Assembly: GCA_019915135.1 (NCBI GenBank)
Contig: JAHLMK010000001.1
Coordinates: 682,001-746,000, forward strand
From: Strobilurus pachycystidiatus
Taxonomy: Eukaryota; Basidiomycota; Agaricomycetes; Agaricales; Physalacriaceae
Direction of reading: 5' to 3'
Length of the DNA stretch: 64,000 nucleotides
Shown here: in pieces, positions 46,596 through 56,446 of the stretch
Layout: each line of letters starts with the position of its first letter
Numbering within the stretch: the stretch's first letter is position 1
Notes under the pieces: generated by a model
Told to the model about the DNA's origin: nothing
What the model saw: the letters and a program-made list of their open reading frames with translations, nothing else
Database searches by the model: none
Program-made: the position numbers and the translations under genes

Positions 46596-47006
46596 TAATA
46601 CGCACTACATATAGACTGTTTGATTGACACATTTTACGAGCAACCTATTGCGAGCAGCAGCGTATAATCGAGTGAATGAATGATTGAGAAATGTGTGATG
46701 TTTTGTGACACAGCGTGGATTTGGCTGAGGGCCGACATCCCGACGTCACTCATCCCGCTCATCGTGTATGGCATTGAGCGGCCGTGACCACTTCTCGCAC
46801 TTTGCCACTATGATATATCAAGCGTACTACAGCTTCTCTTGGCTCTCTAAGCGTCATTTAAGTTGTTCGGATTTAATCTCCAAAGAATTCTCAGAACGGT
46901 AAGTGGATCCACTTAGGCTTCAAGACTCTTACCTCGACCACCATCTAACACACCGTACCGAAATACCCTGCTCAGCTACTTGCAGACATCTGTTCTCAGA
47001 ATCTAA

Positions 47007-47848
47007 ATGGCACGTTCGAAGAAGAAATCCGCGAAAGAAACACCGCCTACAACAAGGAAACGCGGTCGACCTCGGAAATACTTTACCGATGAAGAGCGCG
47101 TTCAAGCAGCTCGGGAATACAGGAATACCTGGTATCACACTGAGCTGTAGGTCTAGAATTGTCTCTTTCATTTGCTGTTTGACTTATGGTGTGTAGAAAT
47201 CGTAACTATTCTCTGGATTACGCTAAGACACGGTATCAGGAGAAGAAGGATGCAGCTGAAGAAGTGCAGGCCTCATTGTCCACTATACTCGAGGAGCCCT
47301 CTACGGAAGAACTGGCTGAGCTTGAGGCTCAAAAGTTGAGAGATCTCAGACGTGCAGAGGGCCAGGCTAAGGCTGCAAAGGAATACGAGAGGTACATCAT
47401 CTCTAACAAATGCGCCACTCGATTACTGATGTTCAATAGTCTCGAAAAGGCCGCACGAGCTATCGTCCGAAAAGCCAGAGTTGTTCAGGGTGAATACTCC
47501 GCCTTGACTGGTTGCAACGTCGTTCGTTGGACCCGTACGTTCTGTGATGAACGGGTAACAGAAGAGGCAGCCGGTCGTTCAGAGATTGCAATCGAGACGG
47601 TTGAGAACGTCTCTCGGAACTTGACTGCAATGGCGACTAAGCTTCACGAATATCATATGCAGGTGGTTAATCTGCTAGGATGGTGCGATGTCCCTCTTCG
47701 CCTCGAGTGTGTAGCAATCCAGGAGAAGGTGCAAGAGTTATCCCGGGATCTCAACGATATCTCATGTGCACTGTACACGCAAGATTTGGGAACTTCCAGG
47801 CGTTTATTTCATCTACGATACCAAAGGAAGCGTCTCGAGACTAGATAG
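47007..47848 (+). CDS. AT-hook DNA-binding protein, KDZ cargo
   Basis: Exons 47007-47146 and 47197-47848 (50-nt intron) give 263 residues. The N-terminus MARSKKKSAKE is followed by TRKRGRPRKY, a textbook AT-hook (RGRP core), and a short helix (TDEERVQAAREYRNTWY). The remainder is mostly helical and charged, with likely coiled coil (ELAELEAQKLRDLRRAEGQA). No catalytic motif. Located directly after the TET/JBP gene on the same strand. It may bind A/T-rich minor grooves for the transposon or target the dioxygenase, which is inference. Confidence 0.7.
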
Positions 47849-47882
47849 ACCCGTGTAACTATAGATACATGGCTTGGGAGAT

Positions 47883-48492
47883 TTACTCGACGAGATCAAC
47901 CCACTTGCGTTCCAAAGCATTGTAAGGTCGCCCAACCTGAGACTTTGTCAGTAGTACAATGGAAGGCAATGGAAGGACGTACTCCTTCCAAACTCTCCTG
48001 TTCAGTGGGTGGCAAAAACTCGACAACAATCGTGTACTTGTCGATCCGTACACAGTATGGCATCTTTGGCCAGTTCTCCACTGCCAGGCGACCTGCGTCT
48101 ACTTCTGCTTGAAGGAGACGATCACGTAGACGCAAAAGCTCAGGACGCTGCCTTGTAAAGTCAATTGTTGGTTGATACAGTGCACATATATTCTCCCTGA
48201 TAAAAATGAGTCGTGATACAATTGTAGACGTCAGAATGCACCGTTCTTCGCAGGAGGTAGACGTAACCTGTCCATACCAAGATGCATATCTGGCCATCTG
48301 TGCTCGATTCTCAGCCTCAAGGTAGGCATCCTCCAGTTGGTCGATGGTCCATGTCATAATATCTGAGCCGTGGAAGTTGAAGCTGAAGTTACGTTGTCCC
48401 GAGTGCAAAATGCCGAAGGGTACGAGTGCATGCAAAGGAAAGTCCTCAGGCTCTGCTGAGGCACTGAACTCGTCGTGGCAGGTGTCCGACAT
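47883..48492 (-). CDS. Hypothetical KDZ cargo protein (minus strand)
   Basis: Starts MSDTCHDEFSASAEPEDFPL at 48492. A 49-nt intron near the 3' end (donor GTACGT) joins EQESLEG to VGRPYNALERKWVDLVE and the stop at 47883-47885; a second intron between WYGQ and ENICALYQ is possible. About 160-185 residues, mixed helices and strands, no motif that I recognise. It is the only gene on the minus strand of the element and diverges from the next one. An accessory function in the element is likely only from position. Confidence 0.55.
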
Positions 48493-48884
48493 GGGCGCGG
48501 GTTAAGGACGTCTCGATTTGAATCATAGTTCCGCGGTTCAGGAGGAACTTCCGTTGCTCCGGATCGGAAGTGCAGCGCGCGCAAAATCGATGATCCTAAG
48601 GAGATACGAGTACTCTCTCTATCCTCTTGATTAAAGCTTGCATTAAATCCTTCATTCATATTGTAAATAGCTATACTGGCGAGCAAGTACAGCATCGAGG
48701 GTGTACCCATGGAAGGCACTGCTGGATCTGATCATGACGCGAGGGTAAAGTGCTTAACCCAATCAGTGATCGATCAACTCTTTTCTTCAACCCCTCGATC
48801 TCATCTGACAATATCCGGCATGTCCTGGCCTCTCCCTGAACACGTCCGCATTGCCCAAGCTCTCTCTTTTGCCTTCTATCCTCC

Positions 48885-50324
48885 ATGCCAACTCAGAGCC
48901 AGAATGCGCTCCGCGCTCCCAGCAGTCGGGTATTCTCGCCTTCAAACCTACGTCGCTTGCGATCCCAACACCTGGGAGGATATCCCAACTGGAAGCGACC
49001 AGAGCATGACGGCGCCTTCCTCGCTGCCGACATGGCTTATCTAGCTCATGGCGAGCACATGCGCGCCAGTACTCTTCCCCACCTGTCTTTTGACCCCGGA
49101 TTTCGCGAGTATCGGGCAGACGAAGGAGCATATCGCACAGGCGATTGGAAGACAGACCGAGAAGCTCTCTATTCCCTAGTGTGCGATCTGGTATGAGCTT
49201 CTGAAGCCTATGCACGCTCTCTACTGACAACTTGTCAGGCTGCATCTTTGGATAAGGCTTTTGGATCGTCCACCATCATCCTTCACTTTCCAGGAAGCGC
49301 GTCGCCCGCTCTCACATCTATCTCTCCCAGCAATCTACGTGCTCACACCTGGGTTCCTCCCGCTATCCTTACAGAGTGTCCAGCACTTGAGCCAGCCGTC
49401 ACACAGATGGTCCAAGTCTTCATTCATTCTTTTGGTGTCTATACAGCCCATCGCTGGCGTCAAGCAGCTAAAATGTTGCCCTGGAAAGTCCTTCACGTCC
49501 TTCCCATGCCAGTTTTTCCTCCGTCGCCTGGTCCTCGCTTTCCCGCCGTCAATCAACTATCGAGACCTTCCCTTGGCCATCTCATAATGTGGGGTAAATC
49601 GACTTATGCTACCTTCCACATTCCTCTCAGTGATGAGACCGACGTCGACAATGACAATACCTCCGCTCCGCTTTCTATGCCACCTGCACCTGGCCCTGTG
49701 TCCTTCTCCCAGGATTCGATGAGCTCAGAGACGGCATATCTCGAATCCGAAGAAACGCAGAGGTACCTCGATATGCTGGATGAGCAGCGTGCCCTTGAGG
49801 CAGTGGTACAGCGCTTGAAAGAGGACGTGAGCGCGCGCGACGAGACCATAGCGGGATTGCTTGCAGAGCTTGACCGTCGACCACCTCTTCGCCGTCGTGA
49901 TCATCCGGCATCTTCTCAACACGGTGATGTTGGCAGTGCTTTGCGAGGACAGATGCCCAGCACTCCGCCGCGTTTTGCAGCCCAACAAACCTCTCCGACA
50001 TCTACCTATCACGAAACGCCTTCGGCCAGGAGTCGTAGGGCGCCGTCAAGCACCACTTCCCTCTGTTTCTCTGAAAGCAGCATTTCCGGTACAAGGTCGT
50101 CGGCGGTTCGCCCTTCCACTGCCGCGTCGCCGTTCTCGATCAGAGGCCTGACGGGGGCTGCTGGTATCTCGGTAGTGTGGGAGCCGCTGCTGCAATCGTT
50201 ACTGGAGATGGACCCAACTCTCTGGAAGGTGAAATTGCAGCAGTCGTTGAAGGATTCGGACGTTGAGAAGGCGTTTGAGGTGCTCTTAAATCACGCCACA
50301 GAAGCTACAGAGACTGTATACTAA
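48885..50324 (+). CDS. Hypothetical coiled-coil KDZ cargo protein
   Basis: Exons 48885-49190 and 49239-50324 (48-nt intron) give 463 residues. The N-terminal 230 residues form a folded region with many Trp, Pro and His (GYPNWKRPEHDGAFLAADMA, MLPWKVLHVLPMPVFPPSPG). A helix with heptad pattern follows (YLDMLDEQRALEAVVQRLKE), then a Ser/Pro/Arg-rich disordered stretch, then a small C-terminal helical domain (WEPLLQSLLEMDPTLWKVKL). I do not recognise the family. No catalytic motif is apparent. Confidence 0.6.
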
Positions 50325-50539
50325 TTGTACCAATACTTCTTCAGTTACTTAGCTTGCTGACTTATACACATCAAATGTAACAAATTTCGTCCTCAAGTCT
50401 CACCAAGTTGAATACATGTTCAGGCAGAAAGAAATACAGGACGAATATGGCTATGGAAATTCAATTTGCAAGCCGGATGTGATCATGAATACTCTCTGCC
50501 GGATTTCCATTCCCTTCCGTCTTGTTCGCTACTCCCAAT

Positions 50540-52193
50540 ATGGCGCCCGGCATACGCAGCGGTGCCAGCTCAGGCCTTAGCGTCGACGCTCCTCGCCCTC
50601 AGAGAAGTAAACCCGTTCCGCTCACGGTACAGCAAAAGGAGGCAAGGACAGCCCGGCGTCAAGAGAAGGAGGCTGACATCGCCGTGTCGCTTTCGGACTG
50701 GTATGAAAACAGTGCGGCGTTAGCTGCGAGGCTGGCAGAAAAATATGACATGAAGGAACGTTACTTCTTGGACAAGATGTTCCACGGAGGCGCCCGTATG
50801 ATCAATTCGCAGGGCAAGACTAATTCGTGGAATGCCTTTGTTTCTGTCAAGACTGGCGAAGACCTCGGTGAGTGCACGTCTTATTTCTCTCAAAATCACC
50901 AACCTTGCCTTGCTTGTAGATATTGACAGCGACGGCGAGGAGAACGAGTCGTCGAGAGCAGAGCATCTGAAGGATATTTCAAAGGGCCTTAGCGAGGAGT
51001 ACGCAAGTTTGAGTGCTGCTGATAAGCAATCCTACGTCAAGAAATTTGAGGAGGGGCGCGGTGGGCAGAAGGCGTCGTCCTGGAAAGTAACGTCGCGCGG
51101 GCGCATCCAGGACGTGTCAAATACTGTAAAGGTAATGGGTCAAATGGTGCGTCTCTGGATAGTGATTGTGGACTCCGTGACTCACCTGCGATACAGATGG
51201 ACGGTCTGCGTATGCGAAATGGCTGCGAAGCCTTTTTCCTGGTCGTTCGAGGCTCCGCCAACTATCACATGTCCCCTATGTGGTACTTCTCCTCAAAGGA
51301 GATTCACGACTACTTGCCTTTGGCTATTAATGCAGGGCGCTTCGACACAGGATCCGTCGGTGGGCGTATAGAGGCGTTCGCAATAGCCGGATGTTCTGTA
51401 ATGAGTAAGTTAGCTTGGAGTGCTTAAAGTCTTGAGCTGACTGCAATAGATATGCTCAACACGTCGAAAAAGAAGGCCGACTTTCTCAAGAGACGGATTC
51501 GCGACCGTATCTCTGAGCTGCTAGGTGAGTGAAGAGGAAGACAATATAAGATTGAGTCGCTGACCTTGTGATATAGTCAAGATCACAAACGATGATGGAG
51601 CCCAGATGCACTACACGAAGTACGAACCTCTCGTCGTTCAGAAATATCAGGTCGAGCTCCGTGGACCGTGGCCTGGAGCCGATAAGCATCGTCCGGAGAG
51701 CCCAACCAACTGGACGACATCAGTACCCCCGCTACAGGCCCTCATGGACGATTTGGATAACGATCGAATCAAATTTGTTGCATTGACTCCTGCCGAGCTC
51801 AAGAAACACACGGACGCCTATCTGGCAAACGTGAAAGCCGGGCCTGTGAAGACATCCAAACCACGGGCGAAGAAGTCGAATTCAAAGGATGTTATCGAGG
51901 ACGGGACTGATGACGACGCCGCCGCCGGTGCCGCAGGGGGCGGCGGTGGTGCAGGAGACGGCGATGGTGCAGGAGGCGGTGATGTTGCAAGAGGCGGTGA
52001 CGGGAACGGCGCAGAAGGCAATGGTGAGGCAGAAACATCAATGGCCGTAAGTGGCTGGTCAATTATCAGCACGCTCTGGTCACTAATTTTTATTGATTAG
52101 GGAGCTAATGCAGCGCCTCGGGGACGGAAGAGTCCCTCAAAGAACCGGCCCAAGGCGCCCACTGCGTCTAGGAAGAGAAAGAGAAAAGACTAG
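50540..52193 (+). CDS. HMG-like protein, KDZ cargo
   Basis: Six exons with good splice sites lead from MAPGIRSGASSGLSVDAPRP to a basic end (SRKRKRKD). After a charged helix, NSWNAFVSVKTGEDL, then RAEHLKDISKGLSEEYASLS and ADKQSYVKKFEEGR, fit a divergent HMG box (Trp near the start, Tyr-x-x-Leu-S, then a helix). The middle part (GCEAFFLVVRGSANYHMSPM, WYFSSKEIHDYL) has no match that I know. A Gly/Ala/Asp low-complexity tract and a basic tail end the protein. A divergent HMG protein is a described companion of TET/JBP-KDZ elements, which supports the call. It probably binds or bends DNA. Confidence 0.72.
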
Positions 52194-52348
52194 ACTGCTC
52201 ACTGTACTACTAAGTAGTATCTGTAGTCCAGTGTTTTGAAGACTACCGTACTTGTCGTGTTGAATTGTCCATGAATAGATGTTTAAGAGAGAAAGTTTGA
52301 GGACATGATGTTGCCAAAGCCCAAGTTGTAATGCAGGGCAGTGAGGGG

Positions 52349-52677
52349 CGGGAGCAAGAGACGGGGAAGGCGGTGCGTGATCCGAGCCCAAATTGGGAAC
52401 GTGATCAAGCGCCTCTAACGGCGGGGTGTCGGTTTGATGACGGGATGGGATTCGCCTTGCCGCCTCGTGCCGCTGGCGAGTCATCAAAAGGGGTCTCTAC
52501 CGGTACCCTACCGGCAAATTTTTCTCATAACCGGTTCTCTGTTTCTGCGACCAAGTCCACGCCAGTTCTAGCGGAATTTCGGGAGGTAAGACATATCAAG
52601 CCATCACTGCCCATCATCACCGGTGTCCGGCTTGATCGCCTCTGTTACTTGGCATCTAACTACGGGTATCACAGGTG
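52349..52677 (-). repeat. KDZ terminal inverted repeat, right
   Basis: Reverse complement of 41051-41379 with about ten substitutions. It ends CACAGGTG and is followed by the target duplication GAAATGCC (52678-52685). Confidence 0.88.
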
Positions 52678-52682
52678 GAAAT

Positions 52683-52733
52683 GCCGCCTGATGAGTCTTT
52701 ACAGACGAAACGTTTGGCCACCCACGTCGCGGC
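52683..52733 (+). ncRNA. Hammerhead ribozyme (type I), left pseudo-LTR
   Basis: All parts are present in order: stem I GCCGC (52683-52687), core CTGATGA (52688-52694), stem II GTCT-TTAC-AGAC (52695-52706), core GAAA (52707-52710), and stem III made by ACGT (52710-52713) with ACGT (52724-52727) around a 10-base loop. The cleavage triplet is GTC (52726-52728), and the stem I partner GCGGC is at 52729-52733. Self-cleavage is predicted after C52728. Hammerhead motifs in pseudo-LTRs are known for Penelope-like elements. The first five stem-I-side bases partly come from the KDZ target duplication. Confidence 0.9.
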
Positions 52734-53031
52734 CCTCACCACTCGCTCTCTCGAATACTCGCGCTAGTCGGTCGTTCGGACGTTCTCTCGACGCGCTCTG
52801 TCGACTGCTCGCTCCGCTCGCACTCTCCTTCGCAGCGTCTCGCTCCGCCCTCTCTCCCTCTTTCGACTCTTAACTCGTTTACTGGAGCCAGCTCGCCGCT
52901 CATTCCTCGCATCGCCTTTCCCGCTATTTCCTCAAACCTCGTCTCCCGCTCTCTTGCCGGTCTCTCGTCCTCTTCGTACTCTCCAGCTCGCCATTCGCCG
53001 CCAAATTGCCGCTCTGTTCCCGCCTACTACG

Positions 53032-56000
53032 ATGCCTCACACAACGAACGAACCAGTCAGCAAGAAGCAACGCACCGCCCAGGAGAAGTCGGCAGGCGCT
53101 TCCACCAGCACTACCCTCGCAGACAACTCCTCCCCCTCTCCCGCCTGGACTGCCGAAGTGGCCAAACTGCCTGCCGACGTCCTCGCAATCGTGCCATCGC
53201 AAGCGATCCAGTCGTTCCGCGAGATTTATGCTGGCACGCTCGTTGACTTCAACACTGCCCTCGCGGATCACCAAGACGCCTCTGCACGCACGGAGATCTT
53301 TCTTCGCTCGTGTGACGATGGGATAATCCCGAAGAGAGTGCATCGCTATATTGGCGTGCCTCAATTCCAGTTCAGTAAGGCTGCCGAGTCCGTCAAGGCA
53401 GAGCGCCTGAACGATGTCGTCACCGAGATGAATGAAAGTCTCGCCCTCAGCCATGCTGCCAGTGTCACGTATCTGAAGGCCGCGTACTCCCTCAACCAAG
53501 AGGTGTGTCGCGAGCAGACGGACGTAAAGGTGGTCGTCGCACGCTTCCAAAATGACATTGCTGCCTATGTGGATGGCATGTCTAGTTGCGTCGGCACCAC
53601 TGACTCTGCTGCCTGGTTACCCTTTGTGGCAGCCATCAGTCGTTCTCTCGACACTGATTTACGCAATGCCACATGGGATTTCGCTGCCAACCACAAGCGC
53701 GCTACTGAAGCAGCGACCGCCAAGGCCGCTGCTGTGGCCCTTGCCAAGGAGCAGACGGAGACAGCAAACAGCGCTAAACCCATCGGGGAGTTGGTCAAGG
53801 AGCAAGTCGACTTGACCCTCCAGGACGAGGGGTTTATGCGTGATTGGTTGTCGAAGCGTAACTGTACGTTCGCTTCATTCCTCCCTCATCTTCGAGACGA
53901 TGTGATTGAGCATTCGTATCCTCCTTCTAGTGAAGACGATACCGAACGCGTCAGCAGATCCCGCCTCAAAGACGAAGAAGCCCAGCGCGTCCGCGACTGC
54001 TTCGAAACCCAAGGGAGACAGCGCGAAGAAACCTCAGAGCTCCAAGGGAGCAAAGAGCGACGCGAAGTCAACCAAGGACAAGAAGCCCGGCGACAAGATT
54101 CCGAAGGCAAAGGCTGCGGCCCAGAAACCATCGATGAAGGGCAAGGAGAAGGCGCAAGTCGAAAGCGAAAGCGACGACGACGCAATGGACACCGAGGAGG
54201 AACTTCCCTCGAAGAAACAGAAGATAGTCAAGCAGAAGGGACAGAAGAAGAGGAAACGCGAAGCCTAGCGGCAGAACGTCCTCATGAACTCCCCGATGTT
54301 GTCTCTTCATGGGTACGTCCGCGGGGCACACGGTTTCATCACCATAACCCTGACACATATCCAGATTGTTTCTTTAGTTCGAGTCCCGCGTTACAGTCTC
54401 GTTATATCTTCAGTCAAATGTCCCCGTTGTATCATGATACTCGAATCACCAATCGTTCATTTCACAACATGACTAGTGTCCGGTTGACCCCTGGACAGTC
54501 GAAGATTCTTGCGCTGAACACTAAGTTCACCCCTCGTCCCCAACTTACCAAGGCTGAACATGCTACATCTGCAGTTGAAGATTTCTCTCGACGACTCAGA
54601 CTCCGCGAAGATGCAGCCCATTGGGATAAGCTGGAACGACAAGGAACACTTCGTCCTTTCTTTGGTGGCCAAGACAAGGATCGAAACGGGCAACTGAACT
54701 ATGTTCCCGCTTTCCATGTACCAAATCCTTGGGCTGTAGGTCCCGTGATGAACAACCAAGTTGAAGAGGCGCTCACAGCGTTCGCTAGTAAACTTGAGGT
54801 GGAAGTCATTAGCAAGCAAGCCTTAAGGGTACGCCCCAATGTCAACCACGACGAGCTGAAAAGCTTGCTCAAGCTCATGTCTGAAACTGGGGTGCTTGCG
54901 CTCCCAGCTGACAAAAACTTGGGCTTGTGTCTCGTTACCACGCTGTGGTACCATGAGACTGGGCTTAAGCTACTTGTCAACCCGTCTTATTTTGAGACGG
55001 TGGAACCGGACCTTTCTGTACTTCGAGAGACTCTGCGGGTAGTCATTGGCAATGCCAAAGGCTTCCTAACGAAACAACAGTACAACTGGATCCTCCAGCC
55101 TTGTGAAGAGGGCTGGATGTTGGTTCCAACTCTTAAAGTTCTCCCAAAGATACATAAGCTCCCTGTATCTGGCCGTCCAATTGTACCTTCGTTTAACACG
55201 TTGTTGACTAATGCGTCGGCCTGGGTAGACTACCAGATCAAACCTCTTCTCTCGGAGTTCCCTTGGATTCTACCTGATTCAAAGACGTTTTGTCGTCAGG
55301 TCTTAGGTCTGAAACTTAAGGAGAACGAAGAGTACTGGCTGGTCTCTGGGGACGTCATTGCGATGTATCCAAACATCCCTGTGGAGGATGGGATACAGGC
55401 TATTGCCTATATTCTGGGTACACAGAATATATCCTTTGACGACCTCGTAGAGGCCACTAAGGTTGTTTTGAAGTCCCGAAAAGACCTCATCGTATTACTG
55501 CTTCGGCTTGTACTTACAAACAACCATGTCCAGTTTGGAGGCCGCTACTTCTTACAAGTCATTGGAACAGCTATGGGGACCGCATGTGCGCCCACATATG
55601 CAAACTTGTTCCTGGCTAGATATGAAGGCGACCCGCTTGCAGAAATGAAGGATATTATCCACTACTATGGCCGCTTTATTGACGATGTCTTCGCCATCGT
55701 TAAAGGCAGTATGCAGGATGTCCAACGTTTCCAACAGCGATTTGGGGCTCTACACCCAAACATGAAGATGGAATGGTGTCAATCACAGCGGTGTCTACCG
55801 TTTCTGGATGTACACGTCTCGCTAGAGCGAGACTTGGGGACACTAGCATCAGTACGGAAGTACTCGATTGTGACCCAGGTATACCAGAAAGTGTTGAATG
55901 CCTACCTCTATATTCCGTGGGTATCCTGCCACTCTGAAGCGTCTAAACGCGCTTGGATACGAGGCGAGCTGATCAGATACGTCCGTATCTGCTCAAAGGA

Positions 56001-56385
56001 GGTGGATTTTGCAAAGATCCGCACCCTCTTTATGCAACGCCTTCGTGCCAGAGGGTACCCCGGACGATGGCTTACTAGCGTCTTTGACGGCGTTGTCTAT
56101 TTGGTGGAACGGCCCAGAGCCTTGGCTGACAACTTGTCACCTGTCGTCTCTGACGACCCACCGATACACGTCCTCAAATTGACCCATAACCCGCTCTGGG
56201 ACACTGTAGATTTTGGACCAGAGTGGCGTGTGTTAGAAAGAGCTTGGACGGAGTCTGCGACTAGCATTCCAGACCTCCGCTTCCTTGCCTCATATAGAAA
56301 ACCTAATACACTGGGAGACAAGTTGAACTGCCACAACTTGGACGCCATGTTAGCTCTTCACACCGCCCAGGTAACGACAGTTTAA
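53032..56385 (+). CDS. Penelope-like element ORF with reverse transcriptase
   Basis: An uninterrupted frame of 1,117 codons from ATG 53032 (MPHTTNEPVSKKQRTAQEKS). Residues 1 to about 290 form an ORF1-like helical region. A linker of about 120 residues follows whose real coding frame may be +1 (see the overlapping frame). From about residue 460 the RT region begins. It contains LPADKNLGLCLV, VLPKIHKLPVSGRPIVPSFN, VSGDVIAMYPNIPVEDGIQA, QVIGTAMGTACAPTYANLFL, the catalytic GRFIDDVFAI (FIDD at 55675-55686), CLPFLDVHVSL and VYQKVLNAYLYIPW, in the order and style of Penelope RTs. The C-terminus ends LASYRKPNTLGDKLNCHNLD without a GIY-YIG nuclease. A separate RT start at about 54418 (MSPLYHDTR) is possible. 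Confidence 0.85.
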   Translation: MPHTTNEPVSKKQRTAQEKSAGASTSTTLADNSSPSPAWTAEVAKLPADVLAIVPSQAIQSFREIYAGTLVDFNTALADHQDASARTEIFLRSCDDGIIPKRVHRYIGVPQFQFSKAAESVKAERLNDVVTEMNESLALSHAASVTYLKAAYSLNQEVCREQTDVKVVVARFQNDIAAYVDGMSSCVGTTDSAAWLPFVAAISRSLDTDLRNATWDFAANHKRATEAATAKAAAVALAKEQTETANSAKPIGELVKEQVDLTLQDEGFMRDWLSKRNCTFASFLPHLRDDVIEHSYPPSSEDDTERVSRSRLKDEEAQRVRDCFETQGRQREETSELQGSKERREVNQGQEARRQDSEGKGCGPETIDEGQGEGASRKRKRRRRNGHRGGTSLEETEDSQAEGTEEEETRSLAAERPHELPDVVSSWVRPRGTRFHHHNPDTYPDCFFSSSPALQSRYIFSQMSPLYHDTRITNRSFHNMTSVRLTPGQSKILALNTKFTPRPQLTKAEHATSAVEDFSRRLRLREDAAHWDKLERQGTLRPFFGGQDKDRNGQLNYVPAFHVPNPWAVGPVMNNQVEEALTAFASKLEVEVISKQALRVRPNVNHDELKSLLKLMSETGVLALPADKNLGLCLVTTLWYHETGLKLLVNPSYFETVEPDLSVLRETLRVVIGNAKGFLTKQQYNWILQPCEEGWMLVPTLKVLPKIHKLPVSGRPIVPSFNTLLTNASAWVDYQIKPLLSEFPWILPDSKTFCRQVLGLKLKENEEYWLVSGDVIAMYPNIPVEDGIQAIAYILGTQNISFDDLVEATKVVLKSRKDLIVLLLRLVLTNNHVQFGGRYFLQVIGTAMGTACAPTYANLFLARYEGDPLAEMKDIIHYYGRFIDDVFAIVKGSMQDVQRFQQRFGALHPNMKMEWCQSQRCLPFLDVHVSLERDLGTLASVRKYSIVTQVYQKVLNAYLYIPWVSCHSEASKRAWIRGELIRYVRICSKEVDFAKIRTLFMQRLRARGYPGRWLTSVFDGVVYLVERPRALADNLSPVVSDDPPIHVLKLTHNPLWDTVDFGPEWRVLERAWTESATSIPDLRFLASYRKPNTLGDKLNCHNLDAMLALHTAQVTTV
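53906..54268 (+). other. Overlapping +1 frame encoding a Lys-rich tail
   Basis: In the +1 frame relative to the long ORF, 53940-54268 reads as a low-complexity basic and acidic tail (PASKTKKPSASATASKPK, KDKKPGDKIPKAKAAAQKP, ESESDDDAMDTEEELPSKKQ, KRKREA and TAG). Codon use is strongly biased to AAG, GCG and GAC, as in expressed fungal genes. The zero frame over the same bases is rich in Arg and Gln and looks accidental. So the true ORF1 product may switch frame here and end at 54268, with the RT as a second product. Confidence 0.5.
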
Positions 56386-56413
56386 GATTGTTTTTTCCCC
56401 ACCCTCAGTCGAG

Positions 56414-56446
56414 CCGCGACGCGACCGTTGGTCGCGTCTCTCGCGG
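56414..56446 (+). other. GC-rich hairpin at the inner edge of the right pseudo-LTR
   Basis: CCGCGA-CGCGACC, loop GTT, GGTCGCG-TCTC-TCGCGG forms a long stem with a small bulge. The pseudo-LTR repeat starts at 56425, near the apex of this hairpin, and the left end of the inserted element has only its 3' arm. Confidence 0.6.

Larger units (their letters stand above)
41051..52677 (+). mobile_element. KDZ DNA transposon carrying TET/JBP and accessory genes (11,627 bp)
   Basis: The borders are set by 329-bp terminal inverted repeats (ends CACCTGTGATACCCG / CGGGTATCACAGGTG) and by an 8-bp target duplication. Six genes lie inside: KDZ transposase, TET/JBP dioxygenase, AT-hook protein, an unknown minus-strand protein, an unknown coiled-coil protein and an HMG-like protein. 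Linkage of TET/JBP with KDZ transposases and a divergent HMG protein is established in basidiomycetes. All six frames are open, so the element appears autonomous. It sits inside the left pseudo-LTR of the Penelope-like element and is thus younger than that insertion. Gaps between genes (44786-45081, 46596-47006, 48493-48884, 50325-50539) show nothing else. Confidence 0.9.
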
